Below are positions 23,117-31,097 of a stretch of 32,654 bases of DNA, one piece after another. Numbering within the stretch: the stretch's first letter is position 1; every line of letters begins with the position of its first letter. This DNA is from Evtepia sp. (GTDB lineage Bacteria; Bacillota; Clostridia; Oscillospirales; Oscillospiraceae): assembly GCA_020025735.1 (NCBI GenBank), contig JAHHRP010000004.1:1-32654 (forward strand). Direction: 5' to 3'. The notes below the pieces were generated by a model, which saw nothing but the letters and a program-made list of their open reading frames with translations, was not told where the DNA came from and did no database searches. The translations under genes were made by a program, and so were the position numbers.

Positions 23117-24136
23117 TTACAGCAGGATGATGCCAGCATCGTGACAGGTTTGTATGGTTTCGTCATCCCAAGTGGATACCTGGACTTCACCAATATGTGC
23201 CTTACCAAGCAGGAACATGGCAAGCCGCGACTGACCAATACCGCCGCCGATGGTTAGGGGGAGCTTATCGTCTAACAATAGCTTGTGAAATGTTAGTTCC
23301 CGCCGGTCATTGCAGCCAGCAGTATTTAGCTGACGATCCAGGGCAGCTGCATCCACCCGGATTCCCATGGAAGATAGTTCGATGGCTTTGCCCAGCAAGT
23401 CATCCCATAGCAGGATGTCTCCATTGAGGGTCCAGTCATCATAGTCGGGAGCTCTGCCGTCATGGGGTTTGCCGGATTTCAGCGTGCCGCCGATGCCGAT
23501 GAGGAAGGTGGTGGGGTGGTCTTTCACCCAGGCATCCTCCCGTTCCTTGGAAGTCAGGGTGGGAAAGGCGTCCTCCAGCTCCTGAGAGGTTACAAAAGAG
23601 ACGGTCCGATTTAACTGAGACAAGACACTCAATTGAGGGAAAACTGATTGCAGCGTTTTCTGCGTGTCTGCCATAGCGCTGATAATATTCGAAACAGTGT
23701 GCTTGAGGAAGTCCAAATTTCGATCCCGGGGAGCGATCACTTTTTCCCAGTCCCACTGGTCCACATAGATGGAGTGAAGGTTGTCGGGAAGTTCATCCCG
23801 GCGGATGGCGTTCATGTCCGTTACCAGGCCCTCTCCCACAGGGAAATGGTAGTGGTACAAGGCCATGCGCTTCCACTTGGCCAAGGAATGGACAACTTGG
23901 GCATCCCGGCCCGCGGCGGGGATGTCGAAGGAAACCGCACGTTCTACACCATTCAGATCATCGTTCAGGCCAGAGGAGGCTTCCACAAACAGGGGGGCAG
24001 AGACGCGGCGCAGGTGAAGATTACCGCATAGGGTGTCTTCAAAAACTCGCTTGAGCAGGCCGATGGCTTTCTGAGTATCGTATAGATTAAGCAAGGGGGC
24101 ATAGTGAGCTGGGATGTAAGTTTTGTTGGTGGACAT
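23117..24136 (-). CDS. asnA: Aspartate-ammonia ligase (asparagine synthetase A)
   Basis: The 339-residue protein matches AsnA in length (about 330-340) and motifs: VSAPLFVEASSGLNDDLNGVE near the N-terminus, HSLAKWKR, YVDQWDWEKVI, and the class-II aminoacyl-tRNA-synthetase-like LTIGGGIGQSRL near the end. It makes L-asparagine from aspartate, ammonia and ATP. AAGGAG lies 9 nt before the ATG at 24136. It follows the DUF1846 gene by 41 nt and shares its transcript. Confidence 0.95.
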   Translation of the reverse strand: MSTNKTYIPAHYAPLLNLYDTQKAIGLLKRVFEDTLCGNLHLRRVSAPLFVEASSGLNDDLNGVERAVSFDIPAAGRDAQVVHSLAKWKRMALYHYHFPVGEGLVTDMNAIRRDELPDNLHSIYVDQWDWEKVIAPRDRNLDFLKHTVSNIISAMADTQKTLQSVFPQLSVLSQLNRTVSFVTSQELEDAFPTLTSKEREDAWVKDHPTTFLIGIGGTLKSGKPHDGRAPDYDDWTLNGDILLWDDLLGKAIELSSMGIRVDAAALDRQLNTAGCNDRRELTFHKLLLDDKLPLTIGGGIGQSRLAMFLLGKAHIGEVQVSTWDDETIQTCHDAGIILL

Positions 24137-24177
24137 AGTCAAGGCTCCTTTCGGACGAGATTGGTAAGGGATGCTGG

Positions 24178-25665
24178 TCACCCGTGATAGAGATTGGTGT
24201 TTTGATATTTCGGTTCACTGGTCAGGCGCACACCTAGTCGTCGAAAGCTGTCCTCGTCTGCCTCGGAGAGGATAACGGTGGTGTGGGCTTCACAGCCACG
24301 GAGCTTCTGGAGCTGTCGGACAGCCTGCTTGGCATTGGGGTCTGTTACCGCGCAGATTGATAAGGCAACCAGCAACTCATCGATATGTAGGCGGGGGTTC
24401 TTATTGCCTAGGACATTGACTTTCAGATCCTGAACGGGTTCAATCACTGATGGAGAAATGAGTTGGATTTCATCGGGGATGCCCCCCAGATATTTTAGGG
24501 CATTTAGAAGAAGCGCTGAGGAGCAGCCCAGCAGCTCAGAAGTTTTGCCTGTAAGGATTTTGCCGTCTGGCATCTCCATGGCGGCGGCAGGATTTCCAGT
24601 GCGTTCAGCAACTTCCAGAGCCGGGGTTACGACATCCCGGCTTAGGGGACTCAGGCCCAGCTGTTTCATCAAAAGCTCGATCTTGTACACGGCGGTTCCG
24701 TTGGTGCGCCCCTGCCGATGGCGACATTGCTCGGTGTAGAAACGGCGTAAGATTTCTTCTTTGGATGCCTGACAGACAGCATGGTCATCAATGATACAGT
24801 AGCCTGCCATGTTTACCCCCATGTCTGTGGGGGATTGGTAGGGAGAGGTACCTGAGATGCGTTCAAACATGGTTTTGAGTACGGGAAAGATTTCGACATC
24901 TCGGTTGTAGTTGACGGTGGTGATTCCGTAGGCTTCCAGGTGGAAGGGATCAATCATATTTACGTCATTGAGGTCTGCGGTGGCAGCCTCATAGGCTAAG
25001 TTTACAGGATGACGGAGGGGGAGATTCCAGATGGGAAAGGTTTCGTACTTGGCATAGCCTGCCTGGATGCCACGTTTGTGTTCGTGGTAGAGCTGGCTGA
25101 GACAGACGGCCATCTTGCCGCTGCCAGGTCCGGGAGCAGTGACCACCACCAGGGAGTGGGAGGTTTCCACAAACTCATTTTTCCCATAGCCTTCCTCGCT
25201 GACGATGAGGGGAATGTCATAAGGGTAGCCTTCAATGGAATAGTGGCGATAGACTTTTAGTCCCAAAGCCTCCAGCTGAGATTGAAAGATCTCTGCTGAG
25301 GGCTGACCGCCAAACCGAGTGAGTACGACACTGCCCACATGGAAACCGAAGCCCCGAAATGCGTCAATCAGTCGCAGGGTGTCTGTGCCATAGGTGATGC
25401 CTAGATCGCTTCGGACTTTGCTTTTTTCCAAGTCCATGGCAGACACGGTGACTACGATTTCCACCTGTTCCTTTAACTGCATGAGCATACGAATTTTAGA
25501 ATCAGGATGGAACCCGGGAAGCACCCGGGAAGCGTGGTTGTCATCGAAAAGTTTTCCACCGAACTCCAGATAGAGTTTCCCGCCAAACTGATCGATGCGG
25601 GAGCGAATGTGTTCCGATTGCATTTCTAGGTACTTGTCATTGTCAAATCCAAGTCTTTCGATCAT
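24178..25665 (-). CDS. UPF0371/DUF1846 family protein
   Basis: The 495-residue protein is full length for the UPF0371/DUF1846 family (about 500). It opens with GFDNDKYLEMQSEHIRSRI and contains a glycine-rich, P-loop-like APGPGSGKM near residue 185 and an SPTDMGVNMAG motif, all family landmarks that I recall. Its biochemical function is not established as far as I know. The start at 25665 is chosen because the extension to 25743 covers the promoter. It is the first gene of a two-gene operon with asnA, hinting at a link to amino-acid or nitrogen metabolism. Confidence 0.88.
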   Translation of the reverse strand: MIERLGFDNDKYLEMQSEHIRSRIDQFGGKLYLEFGGKLFDDNHASRVLPGFHPDSKIRMLMQLKEQVEIVVTVSAMDLEKSKVRSDLGITYGTDTLRLIDAFRGFGFHVGSVVLTRFGGQPSAEIFQSQLEALGLKVYRHYSIEGYPYDIPLIVSEEGYGKNEFVETSHSLVVVTAPGPGSGKMAVCLSQLYHEHKRGIQAGYAKYETFPIWNLPLRHPVNLAYEAATADLNDVNMIDPFHLEAYGITTVNYNRDVEIFPVLKTMFERISGTSPYQSPTDMGVNMAGYCIIDDHAVCQASKEEILRRFYTEQCRHRQGRTNGTAVYKIELLMKQLGLSPLSRDVVTPALEVAERTGNPAAAMEMPDGKILTGKTSELLGCSSALLLNALKYLGGIPDEIQLISPSVIEPVQDLKVNVLGNKNPRLHIDELLVALSICAVTDPNAKQAVRQLQKLRGCEAHTTVILSEADEDSFRRLGVRLTSEPKYQNTNLYHG

Positions 25666-25733
25666 ATCTCGCCACTTCCTCTCGTTCTCTCTCAGTTTGG
25701 CCGATGGCCAGAGATGGCTGCAAATACGAAAAT

Positions 25734-25762
25734 AATTTACCAACGATTGTATGAGAAGTCAA
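25734..25762 (-). promoter_or_regulatory. Promoter of the DUF1846-asnA operon
   Basis: The minus strand carries TTGACT (25757-25762), a 17-nt spacer and TAAATT (25734-25739), placing the start of transcription about 60 nt before the start codon. Confidence 0.6.
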
Positions 25763-25867
25763 CAGAGGGAGAAAAATATTGTAGAACTTGACGAAGATGT
25801 TCTGGAGATCATCTTTGCAAGGGAAAGGGTTGCTGTGCAAAGTGCTGGGAAAAAGAATGGTAGTGTA

Positions 25868-25896
25868 TTGCTTGCCCACAGATTTTATGGTATAAT
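25868..25896 (+). promoter_or_regulatory. Promoter of the sufC/sufB-like operon
   Basis: TTGCTT (25868-25873), 17 nt, and a perfect TATAAT (25891-25896) with TG one base upstream form a strong extended -10 promoter. The leader is about 65 nt. The divergent promoter at 25734-25762 shares the gap; I see no other element there. Confidence 0.7.
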
Positions 25897-25969
25897 TTGA
25901 CGTTCAGAAAAGACAGAAAACCCAAAAGACCTGTGTTATGATTACAATAGCGACAAGGAGCTATACGAT

Positions 25970-26728
25970 ATGCTGGAACTGAAAGGACTTTCCTATCAGG
26001 TAGAAGACAGCGGGGGACAGACAGATATCCTCCGCGGCATCGACCTGACCATTGCAGACAATAAGTTTGTGGTTATCACCGGACCCAACGGCGGCGGGAA
26101 GACTACCCTAGCCAAGACCATTATGGGCTTGGTGAAGTCTACCGGCGGTAAAATTCTGTGGAATGGCATCGACCTGACTGATCTTTCGATTACCGAGCGG
26201 GCTAAGCTGGGCATCAGCTACGGCTTCCAGCAGCCTCCACGATTCAAGGGGCTGAAGGTGCGGGATCTTCTGGAACTGGCATCGGGGAACAAAAATCTCA
26301 CCCGAGACGAATGTTGTTCTTATTTGAATCGGGTAGGATTGTGCGCGGCAGATTATGTGGACCGGGAAGTGGACACATCCCTGTCCGGGGGTGAAGTTAA
26401 GCGTATTGAGATCGCTACGATCTTGGCCCGTCCTGGTGGATTGCTCATCTTTGATGAGCCGGAAGCAGGCATAGATCTGTGGTCCTTTGCCAAACTCACG
26501 GAGACCTTCCGTATCCTCCACGGAAGAGGAGAGAATACCATTATTGTTATCTCACACCAGGAGCGGATCATTGATCTGGCAGATGAGATCGTGATGATTT
26601 CCGGGGGCAAGGTAGTCCGGCATGGGCCAAAGAAAGAGATTATGCCTTACATTTTGGAAGATGCCGGTGGGATGTGCAGTTTTTTGCAGCCGCAGACAGA
26701 TAATTGCCGCCAACCGAAGGAGGATTAA
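25970..26728 (+). CDS. sufC: SufC/SmsC-type Fe-S assembly ATPase
   Basis: The 252-residue ABC ATPase has Walker A GPNGGGKTT (38-46), signature LSGGE (138-142), Walker B IFDEPEAGIDL (160-170) and the SufC-like GISYGFQQPP Q-loop. The glycine-rich Walker A and DEPEAGID sequence are typical of SufC rather than importers. SufC powers the SufB scaffold that builds Fe-S clusters. AAGGAG is 9 nt before the ATG. The SufB-like gene starts 3 nt after its stop. No sufS, sufU or sufD is nearby, which matches the two-gene minimal SUF-like (SMS) systems of anaerobes. Confidence 0.88.
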   Translation: MLELKGLSYQVEDSGGQTDILRGIDLTIADNKFVVITGPNGGGKTTLAKTIMGLVKSTGGKILWNGIDLTDLSITERAKLGISYGFQQPPRFKGLKVRDLLELASGNKNLTRDECCSYLNRVGLCAADYVDREVDTSLSGGEVKRIEIATILARPGGLLIFDEPEAGIDLWSFAKLTETFRILHGRGENTIIVISHQERIIDLADEIVMISGGKVVRHGPKKEIMPYILEDAGGMCSFLQPQTDNCRQPKED

Positions 26729-26731
26729 GCC

Positions 26732-27649
26732 ATGAACAAAATAGATACCCGGCTTCTGCGGGAGATTGCTGACTTGGAGGGAACCCCTAAGGGAGCTTAC
26801 AACATCCGAAAAAATGGCCAGCTGGATGCCCGGGGAAACACGGCTAACATTGAGATTGTAACGAAGGAAGACAAACCTGGCATTGATATTCATGTTAAAG
26901 CGGGGACCAAAAACCAGTCGGTTCATATCCCTGTCATTATTACGGAGGCCGGTTTGGATGAAATGGTCTATAATGACTTTTTCATTGGTCCAGATTGCGA
27001 CGTGGTTATTGTGGCTGGCTGTGGTATCCACAACGATGGAGATGCCTCTTCCCAGCATGATGGTATCCATACGTTTCATATAGGGGAACGCTCTAGGGTG
27101 CAGTATGTGGAAAAGCACTATGGGGAAGGGGAAGGAACTGGCGAGCGTATCATGAATCCCCAGACCGTGGTTTACCTGGAAAAAGATGCCTCCATACAGC
27201 TGGATACCACGCAGCTGCGGGGGGTGGACTCCACCAAACGCTACACCAAGGTGGTTGTAAAAGAGGGTGCTGAGGCTGTCATCAACGAAAAACTTCTGAC
27301 CCATGGCAAGCAAATGGCAGAGTCCGAGATGGATGTAATCCTGGCTGGGGAAGGGGCCAGCGGGCGGGTGATTTCCCGGTCGGTGGCCCAGGATGAGTCC
27401 CGGCAGATTTTCTATCCCCGTATGATCGGGGATGCGGAGGGGTTTGGTCATGTCCAGTGTGATTCCATTCTGATGGGCAAGGCAAAGATTCAATCTATCC
27501 CTGCCTTGACAGCCAACCACCCGGATGCCCAGCTGATCCACGAGGCAGCCATTGGACGCATTGCCGGGGATCAGATTCTCAAGCTGATGACGCTGGGGCT
27601 GACAGAAGAAGAAGCAGAGGAGGAGATCCTCCATGGATTCTTGGGGTGA
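26732..27649 (+). CDS. sufB: SufB/SmsB-type Fe-S scaffold protein
   Basis: The 305-residue protein is shorter than classical SufB (about 470) but keeps the beta-helix core and C-terminal helices. It has AGCGIHND with Cys97, a HDGIHTF motif near 109, INEKLLTHG near 188, and the diagnostic C-terminal segment from HEAAIGRIAGDQ to LMTLGLTEEEAEEEI. This shape fits the single scaffold of minimal SUF-like systems, which acts as a homodimer with two SufC-type subunits. AAGGAGG lies just before the ATG. Its end overlaps the thioesterase gene by 17 nt. Confidence 0.88.
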   Translation: MNKIDTRLLREIADLEGTPKGAYNIRKNGQLDARGNTANIEIVTKEDKPGIDIHVKAGTKNQSVHIPVIITEAGLDEMVYNDFFIGPDCDVVIVAGCGIHNDGDASSQHDGIHTFHIGERSRVQYVEKHYGEGEGTGERIMNPQTVVYLEKDASIQLDTTQLRGVDSTKRYTKVVVKEGAEAVINEKLLTHGKQMAESEMDVILAGEGASGRVISRSVAQDESRQIFYPRMIGDAEGFGHVQCDSILMGKAKIQSIPALTANHPDAQLIHEAAIGRIAGDQILKLMTLGLTEEEAEEEILHGFLG

Positions 27650-28115
27650 TTTAGAGAAAGATGGGATCTGTTATGTCAAACAGGACCCACAACTGGGACA
27701 GATTCGGGGCTTAGATCCCTGGTCAGTGGAAAATGGAATCCATGTGATCCGAATGGAAGAGGATGCTGCTGAGGGGATCATGATGGTCCGCCCAAACAAC
27801 CGGCAGCAGTATGGTACTGTCCATGGTGGTGTGTTGGTTGCGTTTGCGGACACCATTGCTGGTCACAGTTTGCTGGCCCGAGGGAGAATGTGTGTCACCC
27901 AGAGCAGCACGGTGCATTTTCTCCGGCCGGCAGAGGGCGCCTACCTTTTCTGCCGAGCTACTGCACTGCAGGTGGGAAGCCGGATATGCGTGGTTTCAGC
28001 AGAGCAGCGCAACGACCAGGGAGAGCGGATTACCTCAGCGCTGTTCACTTTTGCTGTGGTGAAGAAGATTCCCCCCATCTCTCTCCCGCCGAAGCATCCT
28101 AACTTGACGTTCTGA
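27633..28115 (+). CDS. PaaI-type hotdog-fold thioesterase
   Basis: The 160-residue protein carries the PaaI/4HBT pattern: a GTVHGGVLVAFADTIAGH helix region (with the conserved HGG and a catalytic-type Asp) near 60-78, then strands with FLRPAEGAYLFCRA. These enzymes hydrolyse acyl-CoA thioesters; the chain preference is not visible. It starts inside the SufB-like gene (GGAGGAGA 6 nt upstream), so it is co-translated with the Fe-S genes. The functional reason for this link is unknown. Confidence 0.82.
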   Translation: MDSWGDLEKDGICYVKQDPQLGQIRGLDPWSVENGIHVIRMEEDAAEGIMMVRPNNRQQYGTVHGGVLVAFADTIAGHSLLARGRMCVTQSSTVHFLRPAEGAYLFCRATALQVGSRICVVSAEQRNDQGERITSALFTFAVVKKIPPISLPPKHPNLTF

Positions 28116-28134
28116 CGTGTTTTGTCCCATGGGA

Positions 28135-28168
28135 GAAAAAAGCCGGAGCGGGTTCTGCCGCTCCGGCT
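28135..28168 (-). terminator. Hairpin terminator between convergent thioesterase and small membrane gene
   Basis: An 11-bp perfect stem (28141-28151 with 28158-28168) has six T residues after it on the minus strand. On the plus strand only three T residues follow, so it works best for the small minus-strand gene but may serve both. Confidence 0.8.
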
Positions 28169-28179
28169 TTCCTGGAATC

Positions 28180-28389
28180 TTAGATATCCCAGTCTTCAAA
28201 CTCGTCTTCCGCATCTTGGCACATGCTGGGGTAAGTGCGGCAGAGCCGTTCTTTTTTGGCCTGGACTTTGGCCCACAGGTTGGCCAGCCAGTCAGAGATC
28301 CGATCCATGTTGGCCATAATCAAGCAAATGAATGCGGCTGCAGCCAAGATAAGGGCAGTGATCTTCAAAACGAGTTCTGTGATCTTCAT
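28180..28389 (-). CDS. Small single-pass membrane protein, unknown function
   Basis: The 69-residue protein starts at 28389, where GGAGG lies 8 nt upstream. It has one N-terminal membrane helix (about 5-26), an amphipathic Trp/Lys-containing helix, and an acidic C-terminus (EDEFEDWD). I do not recognise a family. Good ribosome site, clean terminator and convergent placement support a real gene. Confidence 0.65.
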   Translation of the reverse strand: MKITELVLKITALILAAAAFICLIMANMDRISDWLANLWAKVQAKKERLCRTYPSMCQDAEDEFEDWDI

Positions 28390-28441
28390 AAGAAAAACCT
28401 CCAAGTAACAGTTGCACACATAGGATAGTGTATGTTAGTAT

Positions 28442-28469
28442 TTTACATGATGATCCGGGAAAATACAAT
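28442..28469 (+). promoter_or_regulatory. Promoter of the asp23-fakA operon
   Basis: TTTACA (28442-28447), a 16-nt spacer and TACAAT (28464-28469) lie about 80 nt before the Asp23-like start codon. Confidence 0.55.
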
Positions 28470-28552
28470 CCAAAAATGTGTTTTTTCCACAGTTTCTTTA
28501 GAAAAGGGCCGGTACGCCCCGCGTCCGGCAAGGAAAGGAATGGTATCAACAT

Positions 28553-28903
28553 ATGCGCTTTCAAAATGATAAGGGCGAGATCCAGATCAGCAGTGAGGTC
28601 TTCACCACCATTACCGGCGCGGTGGCTACCAGCTGTTTCGGTGTGAAGGGGATGGCGGCTCGCTCCAAAAAAGATGGGCTGGTTCATCTGCTCCGCAATG
28701 AGTCGATGGCGAAAGGCGTGCGTGTCATCTTTGAGGAGGATAACACGGTGTCCATCGAACTGCACATCATCGTCGATGGCGGGGTGAATTTGGCGGCAGT
28801 GAGCAGCGCTATTATGGGTGAGGTCCGCTACGCCGTAGGAAAAATGACCGGCGCGAACGTGCGGGCTGTGGACGTCTATGTGGACGCTATGCAGATCGAC
28901 TGA
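28553..28903 (+). CDS. Asp23/Gls24 family protein (YloU-like)
   Basis: The 116-residue protein has the Asp23/Gls24 pattern: a GEIQISSEVFTTITG start, a GVKGMA turn, and a VDGGVNLAAVSSAI-type strand-helix. Family members attach to the membrane and respond to envelope stress. The gene sits 19 nt before fakA, the same arrangement as yloU-yloV in Bacillus, so the two are probably co-transcribed. An AAAGGAA purine tract lies upstream of the ATG. Confidence 0.88.
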   Translation: MRFQNDKGEIQISSEVFTTITGAVATSCFGVKGMAARSKKDGLVHLLRNESMAKGVRVIFEEDNTVSIELHIIVDGGVNLAAVSSAIMGEVRYAVGKMTGANVRAVDVYVDAMQID

Positions 28904-28922
28904 GAGGAGAGAGAAGAGGAAT

Positions 28923-30599
28923 ATGGTACAGTCCATCGACGGAAAGACATTGGCGAGGATGCTTGTCCACGCCTCCGCTTCTCTGAACGCGGAAAAACAA
29001 AAGATCAATGAACTCAATGTTTTTCCTGTGCCTGATGGAGACACAGGGACGAACATGAGCTTAACCATTGGTACTGCGGCTACTGAACTCTGCCAAAAAC
29101 TTCCCACTACGGTGGATCAGGCTGCGTCTATCTGTGCCTCGGCCATGCTGCGAGGCGCCCGAGGAAATTCTGGGGTCATTTTGTCTCTCATCTTCCGCGG
29201 CTTTTCCAAGGCGGTGAAGGAGAAGAAGACCATGGACGGGATCGACCTGGCCGATGCGCTGAACGCTGGGGTCATGGCTGCCTATAAGGCGGTGATGAAA
29301 CCCGCAGAGGGTACTGTTCTTACCGTATCCCGTCTGGCAGGGGACCGGGCTGGCCGAGCAGCAGAGGAAAACACGGCCTTTGAATATGTCCTGGAGTCTG
29401 CCATCGACCGAGCGCGGGAGGCTTTGGCTGACACGGTGAACCAGAACCCTGTGCTGAAAAAGGCTGGAGTGGTGGATGCTGGCGGCATGGGCTTTGTGCT
29501 GATCCTCCAGGGAATGCTGGATGAGCTGCGGGGAATCACGGCTCCAGAGCAGGAGGGGACTGCGGTACCTGTGCAGGACAAGGCTGATTTTGGTGCGATG
29601 GCTGATGAGGAACTTACCTTTACCTATGACACTGTTTTTGTGGTCCGCCGGACTTCTCAAAAGCCATTGTCGGAGTATCGCGCTTGGCTGGAAACCATTG
29701 GAGATAGCTTGGTGATCGGGGAGGGAGACGAGGAATTTAAGGTTCACGTTCATACAGATGATCCCGGCCTGGCTCTGACGAAGGCTCAGGAGTATGGCAC
29801 CCTGGAGCTGGCCAAGGTGGAGAATATGCGTACCCAGCGGGATGCGTTGGCTGCTGGGCGGCAAGCACAGAGTACGGATGATTTGGAGGCTGTGGAGGAG
29901 GAACTGGAAGCGATGGAGCACCAGAATGTACCTCCTGAAAAAAAGTACGGCTTTGTGGCTGTGGCCGCAGGGGAAGGATTGGCGAAGGTGTTTTTTGATT
30001 TGGGTGTCGATGGTGTCATCAGCGGCGGCCAGACCATGAACCCTTCCACAGAGGATATTTTGAAAGAGATCCAAAAGACCCCGGCAGAGATTGTCTATGT
30101 CTTGCCCAACAATAAGAATATCATTATGGCAGCCCAGCAGTGTGTGGACCTGGTGGAGGAAAAGAAAGTGATCGTCCTTCAGGCGAAAACAGTGCCCCAG
30201 GGCATCTCTGCCATGATTGCGATGAACCCGGACGAAGAGGAAGCGGAGAACACCGCTGCCATGGAAGAGGCAATGGGACAGGTGAGCACCATGGAGATCA
30301 CGTATGCGGCTCGGGATTCCGAGTTTGATGGCAATACCATTCATGCCGGGGACTACTTACTGCTGGTGGATAATCAGCTTTTTGGCACAGAAAAAGATCT
30401 GCACACCGCATTGGAAAAGTTGGCACAGGAGAGCCAGAAGCGGGGGGGAGAATTTATAAGCATTTTCTATGGGGAGGGTGTCCGAGAGGAAGAGGCGGCG
30501 CAAACGCTGTCTCAGTTTCAGGATGCCTGCCCTGAGGCAGAGATTACGATGCTGGAAGGTGGACAACCTGTCTATCATTATCTTATCTCTGTAGAGTGA
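28923..30599 (+). CDS. fakA: Fatty acid kinase subunit FakA (YloV/DAK2 family)
   Basis: The 558-residue protein matches FakA/YloV in length (about 550) and motifs. The DhaL-like kinase domain (about 1-200) has NVFPVPDGDTGTNMSLT with metal-binding Asp38 and Asp40, then RGARGNSGVI near 78 and DAGGMG near 180. A middle domain with KVHVHTDDPG follows, and the C-terminus ends in a DegV-like region (about 340-558). FakA phosphorylates fatty acids held by FakB (DegV-family) proteins for phospholipid synthesis. No fakB lies in the window. The ATG at 28923 has a GAGGAGAGA-type site upstream. Confidence 0.9.
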   Translation: MVQSIDGKTLARMLVHASASLNAEKQKINELNVFPVPDGDTGTNMSLTIGTAATELCQKLPTTVDQAASICASAMLRGARGNSGVILSLIFRGFSKAVKEKKTMDGIDLADALNAGVMAAYKAVMKPAEGTVLTVSRLAGDRAGRAAEENTAFEYVLESAIDRAREALADTVNQNPVLKKAGVVDAGGMGFVLILQGMLDELRGITAPEQEGTAVPVQDKADFGAMADEELTFTYDTVFVVRRTSQKPLSEYRAWLETIGDSLVIGEGDEEFKVHVHTDDPGLALTKAQEYGTLELAKVENMRTQRDALAAGRQAQSTDDLEAVEEELEAMEHQNVPPEKKYGFVAVAAGEGLAKVFFDLGVDGVISGGQTMNPSTEDILKEIQKTPAEIVYVLPNNKNIIMAAQQCVDLVEEKKVIVLQAKTVPQGISAMIAMNPDEEEAENTAAMEEAMGQVSTMEITYAARDSEFDGNTIHAGDYLLLVDNQLFGTEKDLHTALEKLAQESQKRGGEFISIFYGEGVREEEAAQTLSQFQDACPEAEITMLEGGQPVYHYLISVE

Positions 30600-30618
30600 C
30601 AGAATTAGAAAACGCAAA

Positions 30619-30662
30619 AGACACAAAGGGCGAGAGACCAACGTCTCCCGCCCTTTGTGTCT
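30619..30662. terminator. Bidirectional terminator between fakA and spoIIID
   Basis: A 20-bp stem with one mismatch (30619-30638 with 30643-30662) has a 4-nt loop. It lies between convergent genes; A residues on the left give a T-tract on the minus strand. Confidence 0.8.
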
Positions 30663-30706
30663 CTGCTGACAGAGTTTTTGTTGATATTGGAATGGTCAAT
30701 AAAGGG

Positions 30707-30955
30707 CTATAAGCCCTTATATTTGCGCCTGGTAGCGATACCGCCTCGAATATGTCGCTCAGCTTTGTTTTGGTCCAGGATCTCCTTGACCTGAAGATAT
30801 AGGGTCCGGTTAAAGGCTGGCAGTCGCTGGGACAGGTCCTTGTGTACGGTGGACTTGCTGATGCCGAACTGTTTTGCCGCCGTTCGGACGGTGGCCTTGT
30901 GTTCGATAATGTAAAGGGCCAAGTCACAGGCACGTTCTTCCATGTCAGTCCGCAA
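30707..30955 (-). CDS. spoIIID: Sporulation transcription factor SpoIIID
   Basis: The 82-residue protein closely follows SpoIIID: MEERACDLALYIIE, a helix-turn-helix TVRTAAKQFGISKSTVHKDL (22-41), ERLP-like QRLP, EILD, and the basic RHIRGGIATRRKYKG tail that contacts DNA. It tunes sigma-E-dependent genes in the mother cell and switches on sigK. I chose the TTG at 30955: GGGGAGTGG lies 6-9 nt upstream, and the N-terminus then aligns with B. subtilis. The ATG at 30943 is too far from that site. The promoter upstream matches the sigma-E consensus, linking it to sigE in this window. Confidence 0.93.
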   Translation of the reverse strand: MRTDMEERACDLALYIIEHKATVRTAAKQFGISKSTVHKDLSQRLPAFNRTLYLQVKEILDQNKAERHIRGGIATRRKYKGL

Positions 30956-30987
30956 AGTCTACCACTCCCCACGTTGTCCGTGTCACA

Positions 30988-31015
30988 ACTGTATGCGGGG
31001 GAAGAAGGAAATAGA
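30988..31015 (-). promoter_or_regulatory. Sigma-E-type promoter of spoIIID
   Basis: The minus strand reads TCTATT (31010-31015), exactly 14 nt, then CATACAGT (30988-30995). The -10 is a perfect match to the B. subtilis sigma-E consensus CATACAnT and the -35 differs from KATATT at one base. Transcription would start about 25-30 nt before the TTG start codon. Confidence 0.7.
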
Positions 31016-31097
31016 CCAAGCGGGAGTTTTGTAGGACATTTGTTTTGGCGTGGCAACTGGAAGTGACGAGGACTTTGGTGCTTCTGGCCTCTTGGAG

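Noticed and set aside
26552..27634. 360-codon open frame opposite the SufB-like gene
   Set aside because: It lies antisense to clear sufC/sufB coding sequence and shows no recognisable domain.
29061..30344. 427-codon open frame opposite fakA
   Set aside because: FakA on the plus strand has full family motifs, ribosome site and length; the antisense frame has none and is a codon-bias shadow.
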